Source of the DNA: Deltaproteobacteria bacterium
Lineage (GTDB): Bacteria > Desulfobacterota > GWC2-55-46
Assembly (NCBI GenBank): GCA_016213015.1
Contig: JACRCE010000017.1
Location: 1-38,385, forward strand
DNA: 38,385 bases
Direction of reading: 5' to 3'
A model generated the notes under the pieces. It saw nothing but the letters and a program-made list of their open reading frames with translations, was not told the DNA's origin and searched no databases. This document shows, piece by piece, positions 21,976-30,285 of this stretch. The position numbers were made by a program, and so were the translations under genes. Position 1 is the first letter of the stretch. Each line of letters starts with the position of its first letter.

Positions 21976-24366
21976 ATGAAAGAACTCTCCGTAGGAAGCG
22001 CCATAGCGTGGGACATGTCCGTGCGCGAGGCGGTAAGGGTGAGAAGTCCGCAGATAGAAAAAGAGCACGTCTTGATCGGCCTCATGAGCCTCGACAAGGC
22101 CGTAGCCTTGACCCCTGGCGATATGAACGTGTCCGGCGATGGCTGGGCCGAATTGAAAAAGGAATATGCCGTCTTGTCGTCGGCGCTATCCAAATCCGGC
22201 CTTGCAATGCCCGGCGTCAGGCGCGCGTTGCGTGCAAGACTGCCGGTTGGAAGCTGTGACCACACGGAAAAGGTCGTGCACAGGAGCGCGGAGTGTAAAG
22301 GGTATTTCGCTCGCGCCGAGTCTCTCGGCCTGACCGCAGAGACCTCGAAGACAACGGCCATTGACATCGCCTGCGCCATCCTCGACGCGCCGGGGCAGGC
22401 GATAAGTTCGGCCATATCCGGCCTCAACGCGGACTGCGCCGGACTCTCGTCCGCAATCCGTTCCGTTGCGCTTGACATGAAAAACAACCCTCCGGCCGAG
22501 TACGCCTCGCCGCAAGACCAACGGGAAGGCTATCAGGCCTTGCCGTCGAACACGCCGTATCTCGACCGCTACGGCAAGGACCTTACGAAAGAGGCCGCAG
22601 GGGGCAAGCTCGGCCCGTTCGTCGGCAGGAGAAAAGAGATACTTACCATCATCCAGACGCTTGCGCGCTCGTCGAAGAACAACCCTGTGCTCATAGGAGA
22701 GGCGGGCGTGGGCAAGACCGCCATTGTCGAGGCGCTTGCCATAAGGGCAGTTCAGGGCAAGGACGGATATGTCCTCTCAGGCAAGCGCATAGTGGAGCTG
22801 AACATGGGCGCCCTGCAGGGCGGCAGTAAGTACAGGGGCGAGTACGAGGAGCGCATCACGAGGATAATAGAGGAGGTCAAGGCAAACCCGTCGGTCATAG
22901 TCTTCATAGACGAGATGCACAACCTCATCGGCGCTGGAAGGGCCGAGGGGAGCATGGACGCGGCCAACCTCTTGAAGCCATCTCTCGCAAGGGGGGATTT
23001 TCGCTGCATCGGCGCTACGACCATATCGGAGTACCGGAAGTACGTCGAGGCCGACCCTGCCCTTGAAAGGCGCTTTGAGCGCGTCATCGTAACCGAGCCG
23101 GCGAGGGATGAGGCGATAGAGATGCTAAAGGGCATACGAGCGAAGTGGGAAAAGCACCACGGCGTAAGGATAAGCGACGACGCGCTCGTCGCGGCCGTTG
23201 ATTTCTCCATAAGGTTCGACGCGGATCATCAGCTCCCGGACAAGGCCATTGACCTTGTGGATAAGGCCGGAGCGCGCACGAGGATACCCATGCTCAGCAT
23301 GTCGCCGGGAAGAAGACCGCCGCAGGACGCCCATGTCAACGAGGTATCGGTCAAGACAATCGCCGGGGTACTCTCCGAAAAGACCGGCGTGCCGCTTGAG
23401 ATAATCATGGGACAAGCCGAGGGACGGACGAAGGCGCGCATCCTTGAGATGCCGCGGTTTCTTAATGGCCGCGTCATCGGACAGGACGAGGCTATCGCAA
23501 AGGTTTCCGACCGCCTCAGGACGTCGTATTCAGGGCTTTCGAGGAAGGGCGCGCCGCTGGCGGTCTTTCTCCTGATAGGGCCGACCGGCGTCGGCAAGAC
23601 CGAGCTTGCGAGGTCTTTGGCGCTGTATCTTTTCGGCAACGAATCCGAGATTATACGGCTCGACATGTCCGAGTTCATGGAGGAGCACAGCTCGTCCAAG
23701 CTCATCGGCTCGCCCCCCGGATACGTCGGCTACGACGAGGAAGGCCAACTTACCGGAAGACTCAGGACAAAGCCCTATTCGATAGTCCTGCTCGACGAGG
23801 TTGAAAAGGCCCATCCGCGCATATTCGACCTTTTCCTGCAATTGTTCGACGAGGGCAGGCTCACGGATTCAAAGGGCAGGACCATTGACGCGACCAGCGC
23901 CATATTCGTCATGACGTCCAACATCGGCTCCGCAACTACGAGAGACAAGCCGCTCGGCTTTGCCGTCACGGAGGAGCGCGAGGACAAGAAGGAGGCGGAG
24001 TTCAGGGTTGACGAGACGACGCGATTTTTCAGGCCGGAATTCTTAAACCGCGTTGACGAGGTGGTCGTGTTCAAACCCCTCGGCAGGAATGATATCCGGC
24101 GCATATGCGCGAAGATGTGCGCGGAGATTTCAAAGGATGTCAAGGACGCGCACAACGCCTATCTCACGGTAACGGACGAGGCGATAGATGCAATCGCGGC
24201 CAAGGGCTACAGTCCGGCATACGGGGTGCGGGAGCTTAAAAGGACGGTCGACAGGCTGCTCAAGATGCCGCTCAGCGCGCTCATTTTAAGCGGTGAGATA
24301 AAGGAAGGCGGCAGATGGAAGGCGGCGCCGGGGAACGGAACGGTGTCCATACAACGGGACGAATGA
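21976..24366 (+). CDS. ClpC/ClpA-like double-AAA+ unfoldase
   Basis: This is a 796-residue Clp/Hsp100 ATPase. The N-domain (1-~190) is a divergent Clp_N double repeat (QIEKEHVLIGLMSLDK early on). D1 has GEAGVGKTA at 241 and VIVFIDEMHNLIGAG. D2 has LIGPTGVGKTE at ~535 and SIVLLDEVEKAH; a C-terminal D2-small domain ends the protein. The ~100-residue coiled-coil M-domain of ClpB is absent, so it is not a disaggregase of that type. Between D2 Walker B and RPEFLNRVDEVVVF lies KPLGF, in the place of the ClpP-docking IGF/VGF loop of ClpA/ClpC, so it may feed ClpP. AAGGA lies 9 nt before the ATG. It is the last gene of the cassette with the TPR-kinase and is probably its partner rather than the housekeeping ClpC. 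Confidence 0.88.
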   Translation: MKELSVGSAIAWDMSVREAVRVRSPQIEKEHVLIGLMSLDKAVALTPGDMNVSGDGWAELKKEYAVLSSALSKSGLAMPGVRRALRARLPVGSCDHTEKVVHRSAECKGYFARAESLGLTAETSKTTAIDIACAILDAPGQAISSAISGLNADCAGLSSAIRSVALDMKNNPPAEYASPQDQREGYQALPSNTPYLDRYGKDLTKEAAGGKLGPFVGRRKEILTIIQTLARSSKNNPVLIGEAGVGKTAIVEALAIRAVQGKDGYVLSGKRIVELNMGALQGGSKYRGEYEERITRIIEEVKANPSVIVFIDEMHNLIGAGRAEGSMDAANLLKPSLARGDFRCIGATTISEYRKYVEADPALERRFERVIVTEPARDEAIEMLKGIRAKWEKHHGVRISDDALVAAVDFSIRFDADHQLPDKAIDLVDKAGARTRIPMLSMSPGRRPPQDAHVNEVSVKTIAGVLSEKTGVPLEIIMGQAEGRTKARILEMPRFLNGRVIGQDEAIAKVSDRLRTSYSGLSRKGAPLAVFLLIGPTGVGKTELARSLALYLFGNESEIIRLDMSEFMEEHSSSKLIGSPPGYVGYDEEGQLTGRLRTKPYSIVLLDEVEKAHPRIFDLFLQLFDEGRLTDSKGRTIDATSAIFVMTSNIGSATTRDKPLGFAVTEEREDKKEAEFRVDETTRFFRPEFLNRVDEVVVFKPLGRNDIRRICAKMCAEISKDVKDAHNAYLTVTDEAIDAIAAKGYSPAYGVRELKRTVDRLLKMPLSALILSGEIKEGGRWKAAPGNGTVSIQRDE

Positions 24367-24535
24367 GTATTGAAGCGAGAGGATCGGATTGATTTTTGTT
24401 CCGGCGTCCGCGCAGGGATATGACGCCTTCGGCCTCATCGGCAAGGAACGAAAATATCTTCAATAAGCGGCCTAACCGGTCATTTTTGAACGAAAAGGAG
24501 TTTGGCTATTTTCGCCGTAACCCCTTGATTTAACT
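24367..24535. other. Intergenic region between the clp-like gene and tRNA genes
   Basis: 169 nt between convergent units. Imperfect nested stems (TTTTGTTCC/GGAACGAAAA, GGCGTC/GACGCC) lie in 24388-24459, but neither direction has a T-run placed as in an intrinsic terminator. Nothing else is recognised. Confidence 0.4.
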
Positions 24536-24611
24536 TGGCGTCCCCACCGGGATTCGAACCCGGGTTACCGCCGTGAAAGGGCAGTGTCCTTGGCCTCTAG
24601 ACGATGGGGAC
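24536..24611 (-). tRNA. tRNA-Glu (anticodon TTC)
   Basis: On the minus strand a full cloverleaf can be folded. The acceptor GTCCCCA pairs with TGGGGAC, and the anticodon loop CTTTCAC gives TTC. The T-loop is GGTTCGAATCC. The discriminator is G with an encoded CCA. It lies 19 nt downstream of tRNA-Lys on the same strand. Confidence 0.95.
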
Positions 24612-24630
24612 GTGCATACTCGTATATGAC

Positions 24631-24706
24631 TGGTGAGCCGCCCGGGACTCGAACCCGGGGCCACCTGCTTAAAAGGCAGATGCTCTACCGACTGAGCTAG
24701 CGGCTC
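24631..24706 (-). tRNA. tRNA-Lys (anticodon TTT)
   Basis: On the minus strand the acceptor GAGCCGC pairs with GCGGCTC. The D-arm is GCTCAGTCGGTAGAGC. The anticodon loop CTTTTAA gives TTT, the T-loop is GGTTCGAGTCC, the discriminator is A and CCA is encoded. It is the first gene of a Lys-Glu tRNA pair. Confidence 0.95.
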
Positions 24707-24745
24707 GACTCCTTCAACAAGCAGACCAAAGAAAATAACTTATGA

Positions 24746-24774
24746 TATTTACCACAAGACATGTGCCTTGTCAA
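24746..24774 (-). promoter_or_regulatory. Sigma-70-type promoter for tRNA-Lys/tRNA-Glu
   Basis: On the minus strand a perfect TTGACA (24774-24769) is followed after 17 nt by TAAATA (24751-24746). That puts transcription start roughly 30 nt before the tRNA-Lys 5' end. The -10 box is imperfect. Confidence 0.6.
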
Positions 24775-24892
24775 ATTCTAAAAAAGCGTTCGCCTTTTTT
24801 GTAAAAAAGACGAGCCAAAAAACTCTTAATCGGCAACGAGAGCCAAGGCAGGCAAGAAGCGACGTTGCCCGCGAGGCTTGTCCTCCTCGACG
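24775..24892 (-). other. Spacer downstream of the DUF3592 gene
   Basis: 118 nt between the DUF3592 stop and the tRNA-Lys promoter. I see no gene or clean terminator in it. Confidence 0.4.
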
Positions 24893-25564
24893 CTATCGCG
24901 CTTCGAATCTGCGCGCTTTGGCCGCGCTGCCCAGGCCGATGAACAGTCCGATGAGAATCAGCCCGAGCGGGATGGCCTGTCTCCACAGGGTCAAGACGCT
25001 GTGCCGCCCAGGTTTATCAGGGTGATAGAAGACGGTGAATCCGTCGCCTTGCCTTTCATAGCCGATTGATACCCATGCCGTCCGCTGGTAGTAAACCCCG
25101 TCTTTGTCATTGTATGCGTAATGTGTAGTGCGAGTATAGTTTCCTTTGGAAGTGCGCCTGCTTGGGTCAATGGATATTCCGGTTATCCATCCCCGCGTCG
25201 TTTCATGGCGCGCAAGCAACGGGATGTCGAGGCGCCACAGTCCGGCAAGAAGTATGGCGAAGCCCAAGATGGAACCAACGAGCCGGAAGCGGCGCTTTAG
25301 CGTTATTTCCTCATGCGCCGGCTTCACGAAAGCGCCCGCGCCCACTGCGGCCACGCGGCGATAGACCTTAAACGCGAACCACGTTGAAATTACGAAGAGC
25401 AGTGCGCCCACGGCCATGAGCGCCGTTTCCGTTGGGAGGATAGTATACGGCCCTCCTTGTCGTTGTCCGAAGAAAATCAGCGAGAGAAAGGCAAGAGGCA
25501 CGGCAAGAACGGTAAAAGAAAGCAGGAATGCGATGGACGCCGCCACGATCGGTTTGAATGACAT
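24893..25564 (-). CDS. DUF3592-family membrane protein
   Basis: This is a 223-residue integral membrane protein. It has hydrophobic segments near the N-terminus (AASIAFLLSFTVLAVPLAFLSLIFF), around 50-70, around 100-120, and at the C-terminus (AIPLGLILIGLFIGLGSAA). A beta-rich domain sits between the last two, with TRTTHYAYNDKDGVYYQRT and VFYHPDKPGRHSVL, the pattern of DUF3592 proteins (function unknown). The tracked ORF starts in the tRNA-Ala gene. The ATG at 25564 is chosen since it gives MSFKPIVAAS directly before the first helix and has GAGG 8 nt upstream. It lies on the same strand between tRNA-Ala and tRNA-Lys, with no separate promoter seen, so it may be read from the tRNA-Ala promoter. 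Confidence 0.75.
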   Translation of the reverse strand: MSFKPIVAASIAFLLSFTVLAVPLAFLSLIFFGQRQGGPYTILPTETALMAVGALLFVISTWFAFKVYRRVAAVGAGAFVKPAHEEITLKRRFRLVGSILGFAILLAGLWRLDIPLLARHETTRGWITGISIDPSRRTSKGNYTRTTHYAYNDKDGVYYQRTAWVSIGYERQGDGFTVFYHPDKPGRHSVLTLWRQAIPLGLILIGLFIGLGSAAKARRFEAR

Positions 25565-25633
25565 GTTGACGCCTCGATACATCCGTCCATGGATGACGAC
25601 AGCAACGCGGCGCGTTGGAAGGAACGGAGTAGA

Positions 25634-25709
25634 TGGTGGAGCTGAGGGGGATCGAACCCCTGACCTCAAGACTGCCAGCCTTGCGCTCTCCCAGCTGAGC
25701 TACAGCCCC
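25634..25709 (-). tRNA. tRNA-Ala (anticodon GGC)
   Basis: On the minus strand the acceptor GGGGCTG pairs with CAGCTCC, including the G3-U70 wobble pair that marks alanine tRNAs. The D-arm is GCTCAGCTGGGAGAGC, the anticodon loop CTGGCAG gives GGC, the T-loop is GGTTCGATCCC, the discriminator is A and CCA is encoded. Confidence 0.96.
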
Positions 25710-25739
25710 ATTTATCCGCCTTGAACTACTGAGCTGATA

Positions 25740-25768
25740 TTTTTATCATTCGCTCGGACGCATGTCAA
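25740..25768 (-). promoter_or_regulatory. Sigma-70-type promoter for tRNA-Ala
   Basis: On the minus strand a perfect TTGACA (25768-25763) is followed by a 17-nt spacer and TAAAAA (25745-25740). It lies about 30 nt upstream of the tRNA-Ala 5' end and diverges from the HU promoter. Confidence 0.65.
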
Positions 25769-25875
25769 TTGAAATCTGTCGCGTTAACCACGGGCGCGGC
25801 GCGCGCGGCAAGGAATCGGGACATTATGGTCTTGTTCGGGCCGTTTACCGTATGGATAAGCGTTGAATTTGTTTG

Positions 25876-25904
25876 TTGACAACCTTTTTTTTAAGTGGTA
25901 GTGT
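25876..25904 (+). promoter_or_regulatory. Sigma-70-type promoter for the HU gene
   Basis: TTGACA (25876-25881), a 17-nt spacer with a T-tract, then TAGTGT (25899-25904). Transcription would start near 25911, giving a leader of about 145 nt before the HU ATG. The rest of 25769-26054 holds no gene. Confidence 0.65.
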
Positions 25905-26054
25905 CGTTCTTATTTTTCGAGAATATTGTGCGGCGTATCATGCTCCTTGATGTGAGCTGCGCCGGTTTCAAGATGGTATTCCTTGCCGAGTAAAACCCTT
26001 GCCGTTTACGGCGAGCTTCTATACAATTCTTAAAACCCACAGGAGGAGAATCAG

Positions 26055-26336
26055 ATGGCAAAGGCAATGACAAAGTCCCAGATCGCGGATCACATCTCGA
26101 AGAAGGCGGGCGTAACGAAGAAGATAGCCGGCGAGATGCTCAACGAGCTCGCGTTGCTTGCGTACAAGGAGGCCAAGAACGCGTTTACGCTTCCGGGTCT
26201 CGGCAAGCTCGTGCTTGTAAAGAGAAAGGCGAGGATGGGCAGGAATCCGCAGACCGGCGCGGCCATCAAGATACCGGCAAAGAAGGTCGTGAAGTTCAGG
26301 GTCGCCAAGGCGTGCAAGGACGCAGTCCTCGGCTGA
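26055..26336 (+). CDS. HU-family DNA-binding protein
   Basis: This is a 93-residue histone-like nucleoid protein of the HU/IHF fold. The N-terminal helices are MTKSQIADHISKKAGVTKK, and the beta-arm segment contains LPGLGKLVLVKRKARMGRNPQTG. The family signature ends IPAKKVVKFRVAKACKDAV. The arm tip keeps RNPQTG, whose proline intercalates into bent DNA. AGGAGGAG lies just upstream of the ATG. It has its own promoter and terminator, so it is a single-gene unit. The basic extra residues (KAMTKSQ start, KKVVKFRV) fit the HU-like variants common in deltaproteobacteria-type genomes. Confidence 0.92.
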   Translation: MAKAMTKSQIADHISKKAGVTKKIAGEMLNELALLAYKEAKNAFTLPGLGKLVLVKRKARMGRNPQTGAAIKIPAKKVVKFRVAKACKDAVLG

Positions 26337-26418
26337 TGAGTCCCATCTAACGCATCTTGCCGTTGCCCATGCACATGGGCGCGGATAGGAATAAATATTG
26401 CCATCGTATTTTATGAGG

Positions 26419-26448
26419 CCCGCGTAGCCGCAGCTTACGCGGGTTTTT
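26419..26448 (+). terminator. Rho-independent terminator after HU
   Basis: CCCGCGTA (26419-26426) pairs with TACGCGGG (26436-26443), followed by TTTTT. The stem can be extended inward by AGC/GCT-type pairs. Confidence 0.85.
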
Positions 26449-26602
26449 GCGTTTCGCTTTCCGCGCTATTACGGGTAATGTAATATGACAGGTGTAGATA
26501 TCGGGCATGGCGTTGTTGAAGGGATGGCGATATCCATATCGCCCCCGCGGCAAGCGGTAGATAGCCCTTGTCTTTAACCCTCCTCTTTTGTATATTGCCT
26601 GT
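26449..26602 (+). other. Spacer upstream of nrdR
   Basis: About 150 nt between the HU terminator and nrdR should contain the promoter of the nrdR-rib-nusB operon. No strong -35/-10 pair, NrdR box or FMN riboswitch is recognisable. The end is TA-rich (TTTTGTATATTGCCTG). Confidence 0.35.
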
Positions 26603-27070
26603 ATGAAATGCCCGTTCTGCGCGTACATGGAAGACAAGGTCATCGATTCAAGACTCTCGCAGGATGGAGCAACGACGAGAAGGCGCAGGGAATGTCTCAA
26701 CTGCGCCAAAAGGTTCACCACCTACGAGCGCGTCGAGGAGACCCTGCCGCTGATCGTCAAGAAGGACGGCGCAAGGGAGGTCTTTGACAGGTTAAAACTC
26801 CTCGGCGGCATCATGAAGTCGTGCGAGAAGCGTCCGGTGAGCGGAGACGACATAGAAAAGGCGGTTGACGCACTTGAGTCGAGGTTCCTTGAATCCGGCG
26901 AAAAGGAGATAGCAAGCAGCGCCGTTGGCGAGGCCGTCATGGAGGAGCTAAAACGCCTTGACGAGGTGGCTTACGTCAGATTCGCATCGGTCTACAGGGA
27001 GTTCAGGGACATAAACGAGTTCATGAAGGAATTGAAAGACCTGCTTGACGTGAAGAAAAAGGACAGATAG
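26603..27070 (+). CDS. nrdR: Transcriptional repressor NrdR
   Basis: NrdR is the ATP/dATP-sensing zinc repressor of ribonucleotide reductase genes. The zinc ribbon [17 protein letters not shown] continues to [18 protein letters not shown] (CXXC pairs), followed by the ATP-cone domain ([18 protein letters not shown] onward). About 155 residues is normal. The ATG at 26603 gives the invariant MKCPFC start; the tracked TTG at 26588 is upstream of the family start. It heads the rib operon, with ribD starting 2 nt after its stop, an arrangement common in many bacteria. Confidence 0.96.
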   Translation: MKCPFCAYMEDKVIDSRLSQDGATTRRRRECLNCAKRFTTYERVEETLPLIVKKDGAREVFDRLKLLGGIMKSCEKRPVSGDDIEKAVDALESRFLESGEKEIASSAVGEAVMEELKRLDEVAYVRFASVYREFRDINEFMKELKDLLDVKKKDR

Positions 27071-27072
27071 AT

Positions 27073-28275
27073 TTGGGCAATGACTCCGGCAAAGACGGCG
27101 TTGACGAGCGTTTCATGCGCGAGGCATTGCGTCTGGCGGAGAAGGGAGCCGGACGCACAAGCCCCAATCCGGCCGTAGGCGCGCATCTGGTAAAGGACGG
27201 CCGTATAATCGCAAGGGGATTTCACAAGAAGGCGGGCGGCCCTCATGCCGAGGCCGCCTGCCTTTTGTCTCTCAAGAGAAAAGGCCGCGCCGCTTATTCA
27301 TCGGCAAAGGGCGCGACAATGTACGTTACGCTTGAACCGTGTTGCCATTACGGCAGGACCCCTCCGTGCACCGAGGCGATTATAAGCGCGGGCGTCAAGA
27401 CGGTCGTTGTCGGGGCGTATGACCCGAACCCGATAGTGGCGGGCAAGGGCATAAGCCGCTTGAAGGCCGCCGGCATTAAGGTTGTAGCCGTGGTGCGCGA
27501 GAAAGAATGCCGTGCCCTGAACGTTGCTTACGAAAAATATATAACCACCGGCCTCCCGTATGTTACGCTCAAGCTTGCGTCGTCCCTTGACGGGAGGATT
27601 GCGGCAAACGGAGGGGACTCCAAATGGATTACCGGAGAGGCGTCGAGAAGACGCGTTCATCTCATGCGCTCAAGGGCGGACGCCGTCCTCGTCGGAAGCG
27701 CAACGGCATCGGCGGACGACCCTGAACTTACGACGCGGCTCGTGAAGGGGTTGAACCCGGCGCGCGTTTTGATAGATACGTCTTTCCAAACGCCGCTGAG
27801 CGCAAAGATGTTCAAACACAACGCGCTCGACAGGGGACGCCCGATGGTATTCACAACAAGCGCGGCGAGCGAGGCAAAGATAAAAAAGGCCGGGCGTCTT
27901 GGCATTGACGTCTTGATTGCGCCTTTGATGCGCGGACGGGTAGGATTATCGGACATGTTAAAAGCGCTCGGACAAAGGGGCATAACAAGCCTTCTTGTGG
28001 AGGGAGGAGGCGCGGTTGCCGCGTCCTTTCTCAATGACAAGAAGGTGGATGCCATAGCCTTGTTCTTCGCGCCTATCGTGCTTGGGGCTGAGGGGATACC
28101 GTCCGTCGCATATCTCGGCATAAAAAAGGTGCGCGAGGCGATAAGGTTCAAGGATATGAAGGCGAGTATGATCGGCAAGGACTTGCTCGTCGAGGCAAAG
28201 CCTGACATATCATCTTCTCCTCCCCTTTTTTTCAAAGGGGAGGAGAAGGAGGGGTTCAGGGTGAGGGGGACATAA
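27073..28275 (+). CDS. ribD: Bifunctional riboflavin deaminase/reductase RibD
   Basis: RibD deaminates then reduces the pyrimidine intermediate of riboflavin synthesis. The N-terminal cytidine-deaminase-like domain (about 10-145) has zinc ligands in HAEA (His 58) and PCCHYGRTPPC (Cys 90 or 91, Cys 99). The C-terminal reductase domain runs from about 150, with LKLASSLDGRIAANGGDSKWITG and LLVEGGGAVAASFL. The TTG at 27073 is kept because DERFMREALRLAEKG upstream of the only ATG (27115) is family-conserved. The last ~28 residues (ISSSPPLFFKGEEKEGF...) are not RibD-like. They are translated from a palindromic repeat that has entered the 3' end. The stop overlaps the ribE start. Confidence 0.93.
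   Translation: MGNDSGKDGVDERFMREALRLAEKGAGRTSPNPAVGAHLVKDGRIIARGFHKKAGGPHAEAACLLSLKRKGRAAYSSAKGATMYVTLEPCCHYGRTPPCTEAIISAGVKTVVVGAYDPNPIVAGKGISRLKAAGIKVVAVVREKECRALNVAYEKYITTGLPYVTLKLASSLDGRIAANGGDSKWITGEASRRRVHLMRSRADAVLVGSATASADDPELTTRLVKGLNPARVLIDTSFQTPLSAKMFKHNALDRGRPMVFTTSAASEAKIKKAGRLGIDVLIAPLMRGRVGLSDMLKALGQRGITSLLVEGGGAVAASFLNDKKVDAIALFFAPIVLGAEGIPSVAYLGIKKVREAIRFKDMKASMIGKDLLVEAKPDISSSPPLFFKGEEKEGFRVRGT
28214..28248. repeat. Perfect 15-bp palindrome inside the ribD 3' end
   Basis: CTTCTCCTCCCCTTT (28214-28228) and AAAGGGGAGGAGAAG (28234-28248) are perfect reverse complements with a 5-base loop. The sequence is translated as the low-complexity RibD tail. A similar short-hairpin family is common in intergenic DNA of other bacteria. 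No T-run follows, so it is not a terminator. Confidence 0.85.
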
Positions 28276-28931
28276 TGTTCACCGGTATAATAGAGGCCCA
28301 AGGCGCGGTAAAATCAGTTGAAAAAAAAGGCGTTTCTGGTAGAATCCATATAAGCGCGGGGATTGACCTGACTGTGAGCGGCATTGGCGGCTCCATCGCA
28401 ATCAACGGCGTGTGCCTGACCATAACGACCTTCGATGATAAGGGTTTTGTCGCCGATATAAGCGATGAGACGCTTCGCTCTACGACGCTTGGCGTACTTG
28501 TTTATGGCTCTCCGGTCAATATCGAGCGCGCCCTGACCCTGACTAAGCCGCTTGGCGGGCATCTTGTTACGGGCCACGTGGACGGCATCGGACGACTGAC
28601 CGGAAAAAGACGGAGCGGCGCCGGGGCCGAGTTCGAGTTTTCAGCGCCTGAGGCCTTACTGAGACAGATCGTAAGGAAAGGCTCGGTTGCAGTGGACGGG
28701 TTGAGCCTTACGGTCGCAGCGCTCACCGATAACGGCTTTACCGTTGCCGTTATCCCTCATACCCTTGCAACGACCACGTTCGGAAATCTCAAGATCGGCG
28801 CAGAGGTCAATATCGAGACGGATATAATCGGGAAATACGTGGACAGGTACCTTTCAGGCCGTGCTCAAGGCGGCATAACCGAGGGTTTTTTGGCCGAGCA
28901 TGGTTTCCTACCTTTCTTGAAAGAAGGGTAG
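28275..28931 (+). CDS. ribE: Riboflavin synthase alpha subunit
   Basis: This enzyme dismutates two 6,7-dimethyl-8-ribityllumazine molecules to riboflavin. It has two lumazine-binding barrels: [16 protein letters not shown] with GVCLTI, then [13 protein letters not shown] with VDGLSLTV. At 218 residues it matches the family. The ATG shares its A with the ribD TAA stop. The final residues (FLPFLKEG) and the TAG lie inside another hairpin repeat (28907-28932), so the natural C-terminus may have been replaced. It is the third enzyme gene of the operon. Confidence 0.94.
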   Translation: MFTGIIEAQGAVKSVEKKGVSGRIHISAGIDLTVSGIGGSIAINGVCLTITTFDDKGFVADISDETLRSTTLGVLVYGSPVNIERALTLTKPLGGHLVTGHVDGIGRLTGKRRSGAGAEFEFSAPEALLRQIVRKGSVAVDGLSLTVAALTDNGFTVAVIPHTLATTTFGNLKIGAEVNIETDIIGKYVDRYLSGRAQGGITEGFLAEHGFLPFLKEG

Positions 28932-28932
28932 G
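28907..28932. repeat. Short palindrome overlapping the ribE stop codon
   Basis: CCTACCTTTCTT (28907-28918) and AAGAAGGGTAGG (28921-28932) are inverted repeats with one G-T mismatch. The ribE TAG stop (28929-28931) is inside the right arm. The spacer that follows (to 29023) contains no further gene. Confidence 0.8.
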
Positions 28933-29023
28933 CCAAAGAACTTTAACAGGGAATAAATACCACGGTAGATAATTACCCATGTTGCCCGCGCGGCGAGCAC
29001 CCATGAAATAAAGGGACGAATCA

Positions 29024-30262
29024 ATGCCGATAAAAAGAATAGAAGAGGCGCTTGCCGTCATACGCAAGGGCGGGCAGGTCATCCTTGTAGACGACGAGGA
29101 CAGGGAAAACGAAGGCGATCTGTGCATGGCCGCCCAGCTTGTAACGCCGGAGTCCATAAACTTCATGGCACGGTTCGGCAGGGGGCTGATCTGTCTTACG
29201 CTGACCGAGGAGACGGCCGATGCCCTTGACTTAAAGCCGATGGTGGATGACAATACCTCGCTTTACAGGACCGCCTTTACCGTGTCCATTGACGCAAAGC
29301 GCGGGATAACGACCGGAATATCGGCCTCGGACAGGGCCAAGACCATCCTTGACGCCGTGACAGACGGCGCAAGGCCGGACGACCTTGCGCGTCCAGGACA
29401 CGTATTCCCCCTTCGCGCAAGAAAAGGCGGCGTACTGGTTCGCACCGGCCAGACCGAAGGTTCCGTTGACCTTGCACGGCTCTCCGGCCTGAAGAGCGCG
29501 GGCGTAATATGCGAGATAATGCGCGAGGACGGCCAGATGGCGAGACTGCCGGACCTTGAGCGTTTTGCAGTGGAGCACGGCCTCATCATCGTGTCCATCG
29601 CGGACATAATCAAATACAGGCTCAATAAGGACTCTCTTGTTCATCGGGTTTCCGACGCGGTTTTGCCGACGCGGTTCGGAGGCGAGTTCAGGGCGATAGC
29701 GTATACCAACGACGTTGACGCACATGAGCACCTTGCGCTCGTAAAAGGCGAGATAACGCCGGATGAGCCGGCGCTGGTCAGGGTGCATTCCGAGTGCCTT
29801 ACCGGAGACGTGCTCGGGAGCGAGAGGTGCGACTGCGGCGATCAACTGCGCGGCGCCATGAAGATGATAGACAAGGCAGGCAAGGGCGTAATCCTTTACA
29901 TGCATCAGGAGGGCAGGGGCATCGGACTTGCCAATAAGCTCAAGGCTTATGCGCTTCAGGACGCGGGGCTTGACACGGTAGAGGCCAACCTTCAGCTCGG
30001 GTTCAAGGCCGATCTACGCGAGTACGGCATCGGCGCTCAGATACTCTTGGACCTCGGCGTACGTAAGATGCGTATGATGACGAACAATCCTAAAAAGATC
30101 GTCGCGCTCGAGGGTTACGGTCTGGAGGTCGTGGAGAGGGTGCCGATAGAGATCATGCCTCACGTCAAGAACGTCAAGTACCTGAAGGTCAAGAAGGAGA
30201 AGATGGGGCATCTTCTAAGCAACCTGAATGAGTTTGATGAGGACGGCGCTGATAACGGATAA
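29024..30262 (+). CDS. ribBA: Bifunctional RibB (DHBP synthase) / RibA (GTP cyclohydrolase II)
   Basis: This fusion supplies both precursors of lumazine. The N-terminal RibB domain (1-~200) has the acidic loop [12 protein letters not shown] and [20 protein letters not shown]. The C-terminal RibA domain has [21 protein letters not shown] (zinc cysteines) and [13 protein letters not shown]. The length of 412 is typical. The catalytic motifs of both domains are intact, so both activities are expected. AAAGGGA lies ~8 nt before the ATG. Confidence 0.96.
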   Translation: MPIKRIEEALAVIRKGGQVILVDDEDRENEGDLCMAAQLVTPESINFMARFGRGLICLTLTEETADALDLKPMVDDNTSLYRTAFTVSIDAKRGITTGISASDRAKTILDAVTDGARPDDLARPGHVFPLRARKGGVLVRTGQTEGSVDLARLSGLKSAGVICEIMREDGQMARLPDLERFAVEHGLIIVSIADIIKYRLNKDSLVHRVSDAVLPTRFGGEFRAIAYTNDVDAHEHLALVKGEITPDEPALVRVHSECLTGDVLGSERCDCGDQLRGAMKMIDKAGKGVILYMHQEGRGIGLANKLKAYALQDAGLDTVEANLQLGFKADLREYGIGAQILLDLGVRKMRMMTNNPKKIVALEGYGLEVVERVPIEIMPHVKNVKYLKVKKEKMGHLLSNLNEFDEDGADNG

Positions 30263-30285
30263 CCGATAACCGACTGGAGGTGTTG

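Noticed and set aside
24388-24459. Bidirectional terminator between the clp-like gene and tRNA-Glu
   Set aside because: Stems are imperfect and widely spaced and no T-run follows on either strand.
26449-26602. FMN riboswitch ahead of the rib operon
   Set aside because: The conserved RFN-element blocks are absent and ribD directly follows nrdR.
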